Made by a program: the position numbers and the translations under genes. From NCBI GenBank assembly GCA_963556195.1, contig OY744529.1, positions 60,078,080 through 60,142,079 of the forward strand: 64,000 nucleotides of DNA. The letters are read 5' to 3'. The notes beneath the pieces were generated by a model. The model worked only from the letters and a program-made list of their open reading frames with translations. It was not told where the DNA came from and did not search any database. Position 1 is the first letter of the stretch; the number at the start of each line of letters is the position of its first letter. Below are positions 45,661 to 56,103 of this stretch, one piece after another. The stretch comes from Sepiola atlantica. Taxonomy: Eukaryota; Mollusca; Cephalopoda; Sepiida; Sepiolidae.

Positions 45661-47884
45661 CCCACACAAAAATTCCCTAACTCTAAAACAGACACAGTAA
45701 AAAAAACTAAATTGCTTATATTAAAAAAAGAAAGAAAAGAGAAATACAATAAAAAATGCTTTCTATTCTTATAAGAAATCGTCTGCTTTGAAAAAAAAAA
45801 ATTAAGGGTGGGTGGAGAATGCGGAAATATTCGGAACAGCGTACCTTCTTTCGTCTAGTTCCGTTCGTTTTCGTAGAATTCGTTTTACAAACGTCATGCT
45901 TACGTCACGCTTGTAACTTTTTGGTCGTCTTTGCCGAAACAAATCCAACTTATTAATGAAATTTATTATTTGTAACGATAATATTTACTGGAATAACTTG
46001 CTTATTTCCTGTTATCGTCTGAAACGGCCTTTAAAAGAATAGTCTCTTGAGTAGAGACTCCTTCAATCTTTTATGTATATTTTTGTTCTCAATCTGACTA
46101 ATTTTATTGAGCTATTTGTAATTTTATTATATTTTTTACTGTTTCCATCCCAAGGTTCCCTGCTTGCTTTGGAAATCAAAAGCAGGAACTAGCTAGTTTT
46201 TGTTTTATAAATCAACTTTATTGAGTTACATTTCTGGGTCTGTTTCTTTATTTGCTCTTTTTTTGACTCATTGTTGGTTCCCACCTTTTTATTCATGTTA
46301 ACCAAAGACGAATTTTGGAAATGACGCCAACATTTCCATCACCTTTTAGAGATTTTGATATTATTGAACCAGGGGTATCTTTTTTAAATGAAGAGTAGGT
46401 AATTATTTTTTTTTATACATGTTAACTTATTCAGTTTAACACATTTATCAATCTTATAAAAATGGTTATATGTTCTTAACCCACTTCCTAACCGGATAGC
46501 GTTTTATCATTACCGTCTGGTGGCCCGGAAATGGGTTATCAGTTTACATTAAATTTATATGCGAAACGGGATTATTCTACTAACGGTTCTCCCACACAGA
46601 ATACTTTTTTTTATATATTATAATAGTAGGAAGGTTTTTGAGTAAATCAATGTACTATTAATTAGTAAAATAGAAAAGAAGATGTGTTAAAAGACTTATC
46701 ACTTTGAGGGAAAAAAATGTCGGACGATGCGATAGAAAAACAGAATTGCTGACCTGGAGAAATGAAGCAAAGCCATATATATTGTTTTATTTCAAAAATT
46801 TAAATTTGGTATAAAAATAATTTAGTGTTAGCAAATATTTTTTTATTAACACTTCTTGTAAACGTAAAAGGTTTTTCGGAGATTGCTTATTGCTTTCTGT
46901 GAAGGATTCGTTTTTCGTTCAACACATTCCGGTCGATCTAAAACGTGACACTTGGCGGCCATATTGGACGAACTTGGGATTATTTACGAATTTCTTCGAT
47001 AGTTCATAGATTTCAATCATGCTTTTCGCATGTTTTCGTGCTGAATACTACTAGGATTTTAACTCAAAATGATTCCTCAGTTAATATTATTTAACAAAAA
47101 CAACAACCTGATACCATTCCTAATGCTTATACACATAATTTATCGCATTCTGTGTGGAAGCACCGTTAGTAGGATAACCCGAAACAGATCCTCCCCCCCT
47201 ACTCTGAATTCGAAAATAATTTTTTTAAATTTATTATTTTATTTTTAATGTCAAGATTTTCAAGCGGTTTACATGTAATGTCTACAAAAAGTAGATGAAT
47301 TAACATACAGTGTAAGGGAACAGTTTTACCCTAAAGTCAGTATGTAGCAATGAATACATAAATCATGTATATAATTGTTGTGACCTTGAAGGACCGATAA
47401 TAATTAAGCCAACACGGTTGTATATGTATAAGAGTGTATTTTACAGAAGTATAGAATAATATGTTACAGGAAGTCTGCATTCGATACTGTGGCTATTACT
47501 GCCACAACACTTCATCGTAACTCTATTCATAGTCTCTGGAAGAGTCCATCTACTCCTGATCACCATCCTCACCATAACAATAATAAAGTAAAGTCGATTT
47601 TTCCCCTGCTGCTTTGGCTATTATAGATTTTAAACCAAAAGCTTCATATGCTAATCTTTTGCACTAACTACTTAGAGCACTTTCTAATGCGTGTTTCCAT
47701 AAAATATGTGTACATTTCGTCTTCTTTCCAAATACCTTATATTTATTCTAGATAAACTGCTTCTCCCAACTACGTCTTCCACAAAGAAGGTGGCAGGCAT
47801 TTTAACGCTCCTACAATTATCTACTTCCACGTCCCTCACATTCACCAGGGAATTTCCTTAATAGAGATACTTACGATTAAATCG

Positions 47885-48125
47885 CTCTATTTATTTATCT
47901 ACCTCCCACAAGGTAAGATGTGACACAAGGTCGGGAAAGTGGGATTAGATAAGCCAGCGCTCGAGAGGTGAGCACTCTGGCCATTTAAAAATTGCCTGGG
48001 CAGCGCCGTCGGCATTCCCCTGTAGGGGCGCCTCAGACAGTAAGCAATAAACTTACTCCTCCCCAAAGAGGGGAGACAAAGCCTGGGAGGGTGCACCTCT
48101 TAGAACTGCACAGGACCGGCAACCC
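47885..48125 (-). repeat. U2-related repeat, body copy without a 5' head
   Basis: On the minus strand: GTGCAGTTCTAAGAGGTGCA, CCCTCCCAGGC, CTCCCCTCTTTGGGGAGGAG, AATTTTTAAATGGCCAGAG, CTCACCTCTCGAGCGCTGGC and an end near GAGGTAGATAAATAAATAG. It is about 90% alike by eye with 48830-49045. The block GTGCAG...GGTGCACCC resembles the 3'-terminal stem of U2 snRNA. The head seen in the next copy is absent. Confidence 0.75.
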
Positions 48126-48769
48126 CCAATAATTATTTCATTTTTCCTTCTCACTTTTGTCTCCACAATACACTAAATTACAATCGCTCCCTTCAGCAGA
48201 ATAAGGAATGCCAAACTTCATTTATTCGTCCGTTCTGAATGCCTGTTGCTTATACGTTCTGTAAATATTCCATTTTAACGGGATAAGAATTAACTAACAC
48301 ATGGTTACTTGCAAATGCCGACATTTGCTTGATGCCTTCACAAGTAAGTACAACACTTGCTTCGATTTTTTTTTTTAAATCCGTTAGATCGGAATCAGAT
48401 AATCTACAGAATATTCCATGTTAAGAAAAACATCCCCAGGCTAGTGGTGGAAAAAAACATACATAGTTTCTGCTAGAATTTTTCAATTACATGTTTTTAT
48501 TAATGCAAATACATCACAAATTTATAGGTAGAAGTTTGACAAAGCAAAATGACGTTAGTTTTTTGAGAATTATATTATTTTCAGATATACAATCATTTTT
48601 TCCTAACTTTTATTTTTTAAAAAACTTTTCTTGTTTGGAGTTTAAACTTTTTCCATTTTTTTTTTTTTGCTTTTGAATTTCAATAAATAACATAATAGAG
48701 TCTGCCGATTTAATGGCTTCCCAACGCGGTAGCTTTTTAGTGTATGGGGAGACACGTCTTCCCAAAAAG

Positions 48770-49115
48770 GGGCTTTATTTACTCCTCCCCAGGAGTTAGG
48801 CACAAGGCCAGTTTTATCTTACTCCCACAAGTAAGATGTGACCCAAGATCGGGTCGAGAAAGTGGGGTTTGAAAAGCCAGCGCTCGAGAGGTGAGCACTC
48901 TGGCCATTTAAAAATTGCCTGGGCAGCCCCGTCGGCATTCCCCGGTAGGGGCGCCTCAGACAGTAAGCAATAAACTTGCTCCTCCCCAAAGAGGGGAGGC
49001 AAAGCCTGGGAGGGTGGACCTCCTAGAACTGCACAGGACAGGCGTGCAGTATCCATCGGAACAGATACTACACTTTGATCTTAGCCAAGAGGCTCTCCAA
49101 GAGGGGTACTCTGGA
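48770..49115 (-). repeat. U2-headed SINE-like repeat, most complete copy
   Basis: The minus strand begins near 49110 with CTCTTGGCTAAGATCAAAGT then GTAGTATCTGTTCC, which matches U2 snRNA nucleotides of about 12-46 with one inserted and one or two changed bases. It covers the branchpoint-recognition sequence GTAGTA. Then come ATACTGCACGCCTGTCC and GTGCAGTTCTAGGAGG, comparable to the U2 3' stem-loop, and a roughly 230-bp body with small hairpins (CTCCCCTCTTTGGGGAG). It ends CTTGTGCCTAACTCC, GGGGAGGAGTAAATAAAG. Snapshot: U2 head, deleted U2 middle, unrelated body, AAATAAA-type end. Confidence 0.72.
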
Positions 49116-49200
49116 TTGGTACAAAAATAGAATTTGAGCCTCAGTCAAAAAGGATTTCTCCTCCTTGGATGGTTAGATACTAATGTCGAAAACGTTAATA
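49116..49200 (-). repeat. truncated U2-headed repeat in tandem with the previous one
   Basis: On the plus strand ACTCTGGATTGGTACAAAAA, CTCAGTCAAAAAGG, TTTCTCCTCCTTGGATG and AGATACTA match the middle of the 63262 copy in reverse complement. It joins the head of the 49110 copy without a gap. Confidence 0.65.
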
Positions 49201-49379
49201 ACATATTCGGACGTAAACTCAGAAATGACACATTCTTCCGTATTCATTTTGTCGTTTCTTGAGTTAACAACCCAAGCTAAGATCTGTAATACGATTCTAA
49301 TTTTTATCTTAATTATACAAACTTGTTATTATGTAGAAAAGCGATATTTAAAGTTTTAGTGAAAACAGTTCGTTTTTAT

Positions 49380-49960
49380 TTAAGACTAGCAAATATATGC
49401 TCCCTTGCCTGGGAAGATGGTGAACGAACATATACTACACTGACCCCCAAAAGGATAAGTTAATGCCTGGGAAGATGGTATCATGACAACAGAACAAATA
49501 CTACATTACAACATCTACAAAAAAGAAGTAATCCTTGGTGGATGAGATCGTGAGGAACGAACATATATTATATTATACTGCCCCCCCCCCCCTAAAAAGA
49601 TGAGGTAGTGCCTTGGAGGAATATATCATGAATGAAATTATACTACACCACCCTCCAAAAGAAGCAGTAAAGCCAGGATTCCCCCCCCCCCCTAAAAAGA
49701 ACGAGGTGGTAATGCCTGGGAGGATGGTATCATTGTAAATAAACGAACATATACTACACTGTCCCCTAAGGAGGAGGTAATGCCTGATACGATAGTATAA
49801 TGACAACAGAACAAATCCCCCCCCCCCCCCCATAAAATAAAACAAAAAAGCGAAGAAGTAATACTTGGGAGGATCCTCCAATAAAAGGAAAAGGTAGTCC
49901 CTGGGAAGATGGTCTCATGATAATAGAACAGATACTACATTATCCCCCCCCCTCTGCCTT
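49380..49960 (-). repeat. tandem U2-like units with poly-C tracts
   Basis: Six or seven degenerate units of about 75-100 bp. Each has GCCTGGGAGGATGGTAT, a CATGA/ACAACAGAACA step, then GAACAGATACTACACT or GAACATATACTACACT, usually followed by a run of 7-15 C and AAAAAGAAGAGGTA. The complement of ACAGATACTACACT is the U2 GTGTAGTATCTGT core, and the unit's TGATAC/CATCCTCC text also resembles the next U2 stem. Confidence 0.65.
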
Positions 49961-49990
49961 GAGAACTAGTAGCATAACAGTTTCTTCTTC

Positions 49991-50044
49991 ACCTCCTCCT
50001 CCTCATCATCATCATCATCATCATCATCTACTATTACTACTACA
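49991..50044. repeat. (CCT)n(CAT)n trinucleotide microsatellite
   Basis: CCT triplets, then CAT/ATC triplets, then CTA/TTA triplets. Further CAT triplets near 50110-50185. Confidence 0.9.
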
Positions 50045-50515
50045 GTAACTCTGTTCCTATTCACTATAACCAACAGCATTAGTCTCCGATTACTGCCTGC
50101 AACAACAAAATCATCATCATCGTCTGTGTCCAACTACGACTGCCAAAGTTTCCGATCCTGCCTGTAGCAACATCATCATCATCTACTCCGACAGCTCTTT
50201 CCTAGAGACGTATTTATTTCTAATGAAATAAAAACACTCCTATTATTTATTGTACACTCGTGTTGTCTCCCTTTTCTGGTCATCACGTTCATCGTGCCTT
50301 CTATTTACCATCACTTGTGACGAGTGATGTGGTACGCTTGACGACTAGCCATCGTCATCTGTGCCACCACTCCCACTACAACTTTTAGTCTGAAGTATTT
50401 TGTTCTTTTCAAGCCAAGTTTTCAATTTAACACTGTCACAAATTAAAAAAAAGATTTTTGGATGTTTAAAGCAAAAGTTTATCCATTGGTTAATATTTGT
50501 TTCTATTTTATTCAG

Positions 50516-50646
50516 GTGTTGCAGGTATATCTCCATCGGACTATTTCATTTACTGCCCGGTGTGCAAGAGTATTCAAGGTTCAAAACTTTGGACAAAATG
50601 TTCACTATGTTTCGAATTGAACTCCTTCCTGATTAACCGAGGAAAT
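50516..50646 (+). CDS. PRKN: parkin exon (matches human exon 4): first half of RING0
   Basis: The exon encodes GISPSDYFIYCPVCKSIQ then GSKLWTKCSLCFELNSF and LINRGN. It aligns with the start of parkin's RING0 (unique parkin domain): aromatic-YC, Gly-Lys-Leu, and the pairs C-P-V-C and C-S-L-C as zinc ligands. The first pair is one residue shorter than the C-x3-C I remember for human. A pyrimidine-rich tract precedes two AGs (50515 and 50524). The downstream one gives a 122-nt exon, the remembered human size; the upstream one adds three residues. The exon opens in phase 1 and ends AAT|GTAATT in phase 0. Parkin is a cytosolic E3 ligase that PINK1 activates for mitophagy. Confidence 0.85.
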
Positions 50647-50699
50647 GTAATTACTGTCTTTATCTATTTATTTTCCTAATTTTCTTCATATCATTTTAT

Positions 50700-50925
50700 A
50701 ACAGTTCTAAGTTACTTGATGAAGTAAATTCGTATGAATCAACACAGTACAACTTTGTTGACCAGCTCGATTCTATTGTTGGCATTCTTGCAGGAGCGAC
50801 CACGTGAAAGTTACCAATATCCCAAAGTGAAAGTGGTACTATGGAACTGACTGGATTCGAACTTGGCACATCCAGTTTGTCAGCGGTGTTGTTACCCACT
50901 TAACAATAGTCACCTCTGACTATAA
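50700..50925 (-). repeat. tRNA-derived SINE-like sequence
   Basis: On the minus strand, GACTATTGTTAAGTGGGTAA (A-box-like, with a GTTA...TAAC D-arm) is followed about 35 nt later by GCCAAGTTCGAATCCAGTC (B box). The T-arm does not pair properly and the body continues for over 100 bp, so this is a SINE rather than a tRNA gene. It lies about 50 bp downstream of the parkin exon in its intron. Confidence 0.6.
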
Positions 50926-51539
50926 ATAATAAATGGATCGACCATAGTGAAAGGAGACCCGAAGACTTTTCATTAGCTACTACACGGAGATGAGCACCAC
51001 TCCTATTAGCAATACATATGAAAAAAATGAAAATATTAAATTGCTTAAAATATCTCAATAATGGCATATATAGAAAGAGGTTGATGATCTAAGAAAGAAT
51101 CTTTTTAAATTTTTTAAATCTGGCTAAAAATAAGGAAGTTATGACTATTTTTTGTGCCTTGCATGATTGGATATTTTACCTTTAAGACCATATGCGTTTC
51201 GTCACATTTTTTACACTAATTTTTCAGAAAAAATCTTATATCTTTGTTAAAACACAAGATTAAGCAATGAAATTTGCCATATAAGTGTATTTTTGTACAA
51301 GGAATCAGAATATGCCACTGAAAATCTCCAGAAATTAATAGTTTCCAAGTACTCTGCAGTAAATGCACATAAATATGCTGCAATACATTAAAAAAACATA
51401 TAGCCATTAAAAAAAGAAGTTAGAGAATTCAAAGTTGAATTGTAATACATTTTATGTACAAGAAACTGAAATCTAATACTAGGAATATTTAAAAATGAAT
51501 ATATTGCAAGATTTCTTTGGTATTATTGTAGACAAAAAA
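50926..51539. other. parkin intron, no other feature recognised
   Basis: AT-rich intronic sequence between the SINE and the mariner remnant. Confidence 0.5.
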
Positions 51540-51905
51540 CTGGCAACTGCATCACAACAATGCCCCAGCACATTTATCCCAATTGATCAAACATTTCTTG
51601 GCCAAACATGGAGTTCCAGTCATTCGCCAACCTCCATACTCTCCAGACATGGCTCCTTGCGACTTCTGGTTGTTTTGAAAATTGAAGACACCACTGAAAG
51701 GTTCTCGCTTTGAGACTAGAGAAGAGATAATGCTGAACGCGATGGCGGAGATCAACACCATTCTAAAAGAAGACTTCCATAGGTGTTTCCGGCAGTGAAT
51801 GGATCAATGGGCTAAGTGTGTGCAAGCACAAGGGGCCTACTTTGAAGGGGATTAGGGTCCCAATCCCGTTAGACATTTGAAATATTTTTTCTAGCCTAAG
51901 GTTGG
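51540..51905 (+). pseudogene. mariner transposase C-terminal remnant
   Basis: Frames give HHNNAPAHLSQLIKHFL, AKHGVPVIRQPPYSPDMAPC then DFWLF, LKTPLKGSRFETREEIMLNA, EDFHRCFRQ and WAKCVQAQGAYFEGD, followed by a stop. HNNAPAH carries the second catalytic Asp position as Asn, and APCDFWLF the third Asp. The catalytic first block is absent. The region ends CTAAGGTTGGATACTTTTTG, resembling a mariner terminal repeat, near 51915. It differs clearly in wording from the 1555 and 14311 elements, so it is a third mariner lineage. Confidence 0.88.
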
Positions 51906-51929
51906 ATACTTTTTGGACAGGCATCATAT

Positions 51930-53874
51930 ACGTTTTAGGAATTGCTACTGACCACCTTATATCTATGAGAATTCTGTTGATCATAACTCTACTTTTTTTT
52001 TAAACCACTTAAATCGCTAGACTTCCATGAATGTGAGTTCTCCACTTTTTGTTTAAAATCCACTTTTTCTTTTTAGAATAAGAAAAAGCTGATTTCCGCC
52101 AAATCACTAAAGCCTTACCTCCTTATTTTTGTTCACTATTTGACTGGATTTTATTTCTTTCTCTCTTTCGCTTTCTTCCTCTCTCTTGCTTTATCTTTCT
52201 TTCTTTCTCTTTTCTTGTTTTTTTCTCTTCTTTTTTCCTTTCACCGTCTTGCTTTGCCTTCCTTTTCTCTTTTATGACAGTTTTCTTTGAAAACTGAAAA
52301 TGTTCATTTTGCCGTGAATGATAAGACCTCAAACGATTCATAAGGAAGTTAAATGACCTTTATTTCATCAAAGAATGACTTTGTGTCTCCTTTCCCTCAC
52401 ATGCACACTCAGTGTCCTTCTCTTAATTTTGATTTTCTTAGTTGAAACTGATTGAAGTTGTTTAGGAAAACCAAGCAAAATAAATAAATAATCGGAAAAA
52501 TTGATCCGTCAGCTCAATTAATCTGATGGTTAACTTGTTTGTAAATTTGCCTGTTTTCGTTTACCAAGATTGATATTTCACTAATTCAACATTTTTTCAA
52601 AACATTTTAAATGTGTTTTACAACTTATCACTAGCACATCATTCAAGTTGTTAAAAGTTGATTTTTTTTTTGCGTTACCCTCTCCACACATACACACAGG
52701 TGGCCTGTGGTGGCTTGTGGTGGCTTAAAATGAAACCAGACATTTCAAATTACAATATTAAGCAAACTGTTTACTTTTATTCAAATTTTTGTTCTGTGAT
52801 GTAATTTACGGAAATTAGGATTTCGAGCGATGCCAGGTAGCCCTGCTAGTTATATATAAAGGGATCCCTGATGGAAAGTATGAAACGCACCACTGGACTT
52901 GTGTTATCTCTGATCTTAATAAGATTTAAAATGTGGTTAAATGGTAATAGATTATGTTGATTCTGAATATCCTAACACATTTTGATTAGTTTTAGACAGA
53001 AAATTAACAGTCTCATCAACACCAAAATTCAGTTGTGTAATTTCTATTCTCACTCAATTTTCCACATAGCAAAAAAAATATTGCATTGACGTATTTGAGG
53101 AGTTAGAACTCTTGCATTTATTAGTGTTCAAGCGTGTTCCCATATGGGTACGAGTAAATAAAAAGGCCCTTTTTTTTTACTTTAGGATGGCAACTTAACT
53201 TATCAAGGGAGTAATTTATCTCAATTTATTTTTAGATTTTATTTTAGACAATTGATTATAAAAGGTTTTTTTTGATAAAAAGGTTTTTTTTTCAACTGTG
53301 GAATTTTATTCACAATAAAACATTTTTTTGTTTGTTTTGAAATGGAAATGATAAAAAAGAATTTTTTTGTTTCATTGGATAGTGGAATTTAATATTTTTG
53401 GAATTCATAAAGAAAAAAAAATGTCAGACTTAGACCATCCTTGTATCACTAAGGAATTGTGGACCATATATTCACTCCAGTTGAAATTAAAGATTTCGAC
53501 TGGATTTTTCTTTTGCTTGTACCAAAAACTAATGGAAAATGAAGTCCATATTGCAGCTTCCCTGGGTTTACTAGGTAATTTGACCCTTGCATTTTTTAGT
53601 GTTGTTCTAGCCAATAAAAAAGGTTTTTATTCACTTTCATTTTGAAACAAATAATCTAAAAATAAATTATTTCCTATGATATGACTAGTTGCCACCAAAA
53701 AGTAAAAAAAAAAGAAGAGGGTAAGAAAAAATAATAATGTGTATGTCGTGTAGAAGTGAGAACCACACACAAACACACAAGGTAATCACAAAATTTTATT
53801 AATATAGAGATGAAAACTTTCAAATTTTTACTTCCCATCTCGAATGTATGCTGATTATTTCTGTAATATTTCAG
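51930..53874. other. parkin intron, no gene recognised
   Basis: Pyrimidine-rich tract at 52150-52270. The 92-aa + ORF at 53367-53645 has no recognised family. The acceptor for the next exon (CTGTAATATTTCAG) ends the interval. Confidence 0.45.
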
Positions 53875-53958
53875 GAACCAAGATGTCGTGAAGATGTACT
53901 TTCTTGTTCCAATGTGAAAGGTTCTTGTAGCACAATTGGTTGTCAAAGTACAGAAGCT
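53875..53958 (+). CDS. PRKN: parkin exon (matches human exon 5): middle of RING0
   Basis: The 84-nt exon, in phase 0 at both ends, lies between TATTTCAG and GTAAGT. It encodes EPRCREDVLSCSNVKG then SCSTIGCQSTEA. It aligns with the human block that has a Cys-Trp-Asp-Asp-Val start and a Gly-Glu-Cys-x4-Cys zinc-ligand pair; here CREDV and C-x4-C. The length equals human exon 5 as I remember it. The intron from the previous exon is 3.2 kb. The short segment would be hard to place alone but fits exactly in order, phase and spacing. Confidence 0.82.
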
Positions 53959-54679
53959 GTAAGTATGATTGATGAAATAATTGTAAATCTAAGTCCCTTT
54001 TTCAACGGTAATGATGATAAGGAAATCATTGTGTACTGTGCTCAAGTGCGCTAAAACTCATCAAAAATGAACAGTGTATGATGACTAGTGTGAAACTATC
54101 CAATAAAATCTTCCCCTATTTTCCATAAAAGTTGACTAATACTTTGTCTGATGTCTTAAGGGGTTCATGCAGAGGGATAGTATCTTTCTGAGTTGGTCAT
54201 CCGTGGCTTTCACGACTGATCCTAATGCACCCAGCACTGTGATGCATCTCAATGCACTTTTGTGCAGCTTTGTTAATTATTGCATTTTATGCAGACTTTG
54301 CTTTAAATAATATTTCTACTGATAATAATAATAATGATATCAATGTGAAAAGTTTTGCATGTATATAATAAAATAGCAGAATCAAATTATAAATGAATTG
54401 TACAGAATATGAATTTATTATACACTGTTTAAAAAATAAATATGCAAATGAATTATAGCCTTGAGTATGTTTTGTAAGGTTTCCTGTGAGTATATATAGC
54501 GTAAGTGAGAATATCTTGTAAAATTGAATTAAGTACAGCTAAGTTGTTTTGATGTAAATATAGTTCAGATAAATGAAAAACTTTTGCATTTATTCATTTA
54601 GATGGTATTGTTAGCTCATTAAAGCATAAATAGGACCAAATTGTTATAAAAGTATTGTTATTAAGTGAATGTTTTAATC

Positions 54680-55265
54680 TCTAGAAGAATACCCGTCCTA
54701 GGACGGATAAAATTAATTTTCTGAGCAAAACAGTTTTGCACCACCATTATGCTATTTATGTATATTAAAATGAAGATATAATGATACTAAACCTTATGTC
54801 TAGAATCCTTATTCCAATTTTGATCAAAATCTATTAAATGATTTTGATTCTAGAAAATGTCTAAAATTGAAGGTTTGGGTCTTGAGAAGAACTTAAAATT
54901 CAGAGAATCTTGCTTAATTAGTGTCTAATAAATATGTATCAAATTCAATGCAAATTTGATATATTTTTATTTTTAAATGGAAGGTTGTGCCCATATTATG
55001 TCTCTAAAACCCCTTAAAAATACTCTAAAGAAACTGAAATTTGGTGAATATTTATCGATTGATGTCTAATACCTATTGTTAAAATTTCACAAAAATCTGA
55101 TGTATCTGAATTTTCATGAAGGGTTTACACCCTCTTTATATCCCCATTTGCATAAAACTAAATTAAACTAAACATAGCCCACATTATAACCCCTTATGCC
55201 TAGCAGCTGTATTCCAAACGTCATAATGATCAGTTAATTAGTTTAAGAGTGAAGAAATATATACA
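54680..55265 (+). repeat. ~580-bp dispersed repeat, copy 2
   Basis: Starts near AATACCCGTCCTAGGACGG and ends near AGTTTAAGAGTGAAG. Same order of words as the copies at 2105 (minus) and 60625 (plus). No ORF. Confidence 0.85.
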
Positions 55266-55779
55266 TATATACATACCTAACTTTATATTAACAGAGATCA
55301 GAAATGATTTTGTATCAAAAGCTTCCAAATTCACAATCAAGTTTCGAATTGTCACAAAGTAAAACATTTTCATTTATTTTAAAATTTTAATAAACGTTTT
55401 AAATTAAAATGGCTAGTCTGAATCAAGTAGCGATTTCTCAAATAAATTGCTTTTTGGTTCTTACCTTGAAAATCCAACAAGATGAATTAATATGTTAAAT
55501 AAAAAAAGAAAGAAAATTTTACACTAATAATGCGGGTCCAGGAGATCAATGCACAGAATAGAAATCTCATCAAAAGAATCATCAGATGAATTTGTTGAAC
55601 TCTATAACAGCCAACAAAACAAATTCCTGTAAATTTGTATTATTCGGATTATTTGAACTACTATTCTCACCTGGGATGTTATTCTCACAGTGTTTCAGCT
55701 GATGTAACCTCCGACTTTCTTCCGGTGCACCTTGTCAATCTCGACGTAACGGATGGAGATATTAAGTAAAAATCAGTTC

Positions 55780-55935
55780 AAAGTGACAGTCTTCTGGAGG
55801 TTGAAAGTTCAATCGTTACTATAAGTGATACGAATAATAAAATAAAAATTACTTCTACCCAATCATGGCTGACGAGAACAATCTACCTCTGGGGATTAAA
55901 TAAAGGGTTCAGTTCAAAATTCCATAGTCCAAAGT
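55780..55935 (+). repeat. dispersed repeat related to the 139-bp satellite
   Basis: CTTCTGGAGGTTGAAAGTTC, then AATAAAATAAAAATTACTTC, ACCCAATCATGGCTGAC and GATTAAATAAAGGGTTCAGT match 59866-60010, the right edge of the satellite at 58425-59905. Confidence 0.75.
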
Positions 55936-55954
55936 TTGACATAAAGTGATTACT

Positions 55955-56070
55955 TTGTTCATTACATTAATCATTTTCAATCCTCTCATAATATTCGTCA
56001 TCATTTCATTAACCCTTTCTTTGAGTGGTTTTTGGCCTTGATAAGTAGTGACTCATTAGTAAAAAAAGGG
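55955..56070 (+). mobile_element. LINE family A, extreme 3' tail
   Basis: TCATTTTCAATCCTCTCATA, GTCATCATTTCATTAACCC, TGGCCTTGATAAGTAGTGAC and an A run match the end of 40556-41280. Confidence 0.75.
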
Positions 56071-56103
56071 GTATCTTGGTTCCTTCAAAAGAACAACATT
56101 ATT

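Larger units (their letters stand above)
42600..47350. other. gene-poor region with scattered degenerate dispersed repeats
   Basis: Outside the listed elements there is no recognised gene. Two words recur: a TCAGTTTACATTAAATTTAT-type block (43200, 45130, 46536) and a GGTTTACATGTAATG/TTAGACAATTATGTGTAAAC block (42900, 43095, 45230, 47268). They may be two ends of one dispersed repeat family. Many C, G and A runs. The 77-aa + ORF at 45295-45528 is unrecognised. Confidence 0.4.

Noticed and set aside
45445..45774. ORFs with Gly-Ile-Arg-Val and Asn-Pro-Asn-Ser repeats
   Set aside because: Translations of the 24-bp CCCTAA-bearing repeat and neighbouring C runs.
49058..49110. Functional U2 snRNA gene on minus
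   Set aside because: Only the first ~45 bases resemble U2. The Sm site and central stems are missing, and the following sequence is shared by other repeats.
50800..50925. tRNA gene
   Set aside because: A and B boxes are present but the T-arm and acceptor do not pair, and the similarity extends beyond a tRNA.
52123..52341. Lys/Glu/Arg-rich minus ORF as a coiled-coil protein
   Set aside because: Comes from a pyrimidine-rich simple tract in an intron; no family resemblance.
53367..53645. 92-aa + ORF as an additional parkin exon
   Set aside because: No similarity to parkin, and the flanking parkin exons join in phase without it.
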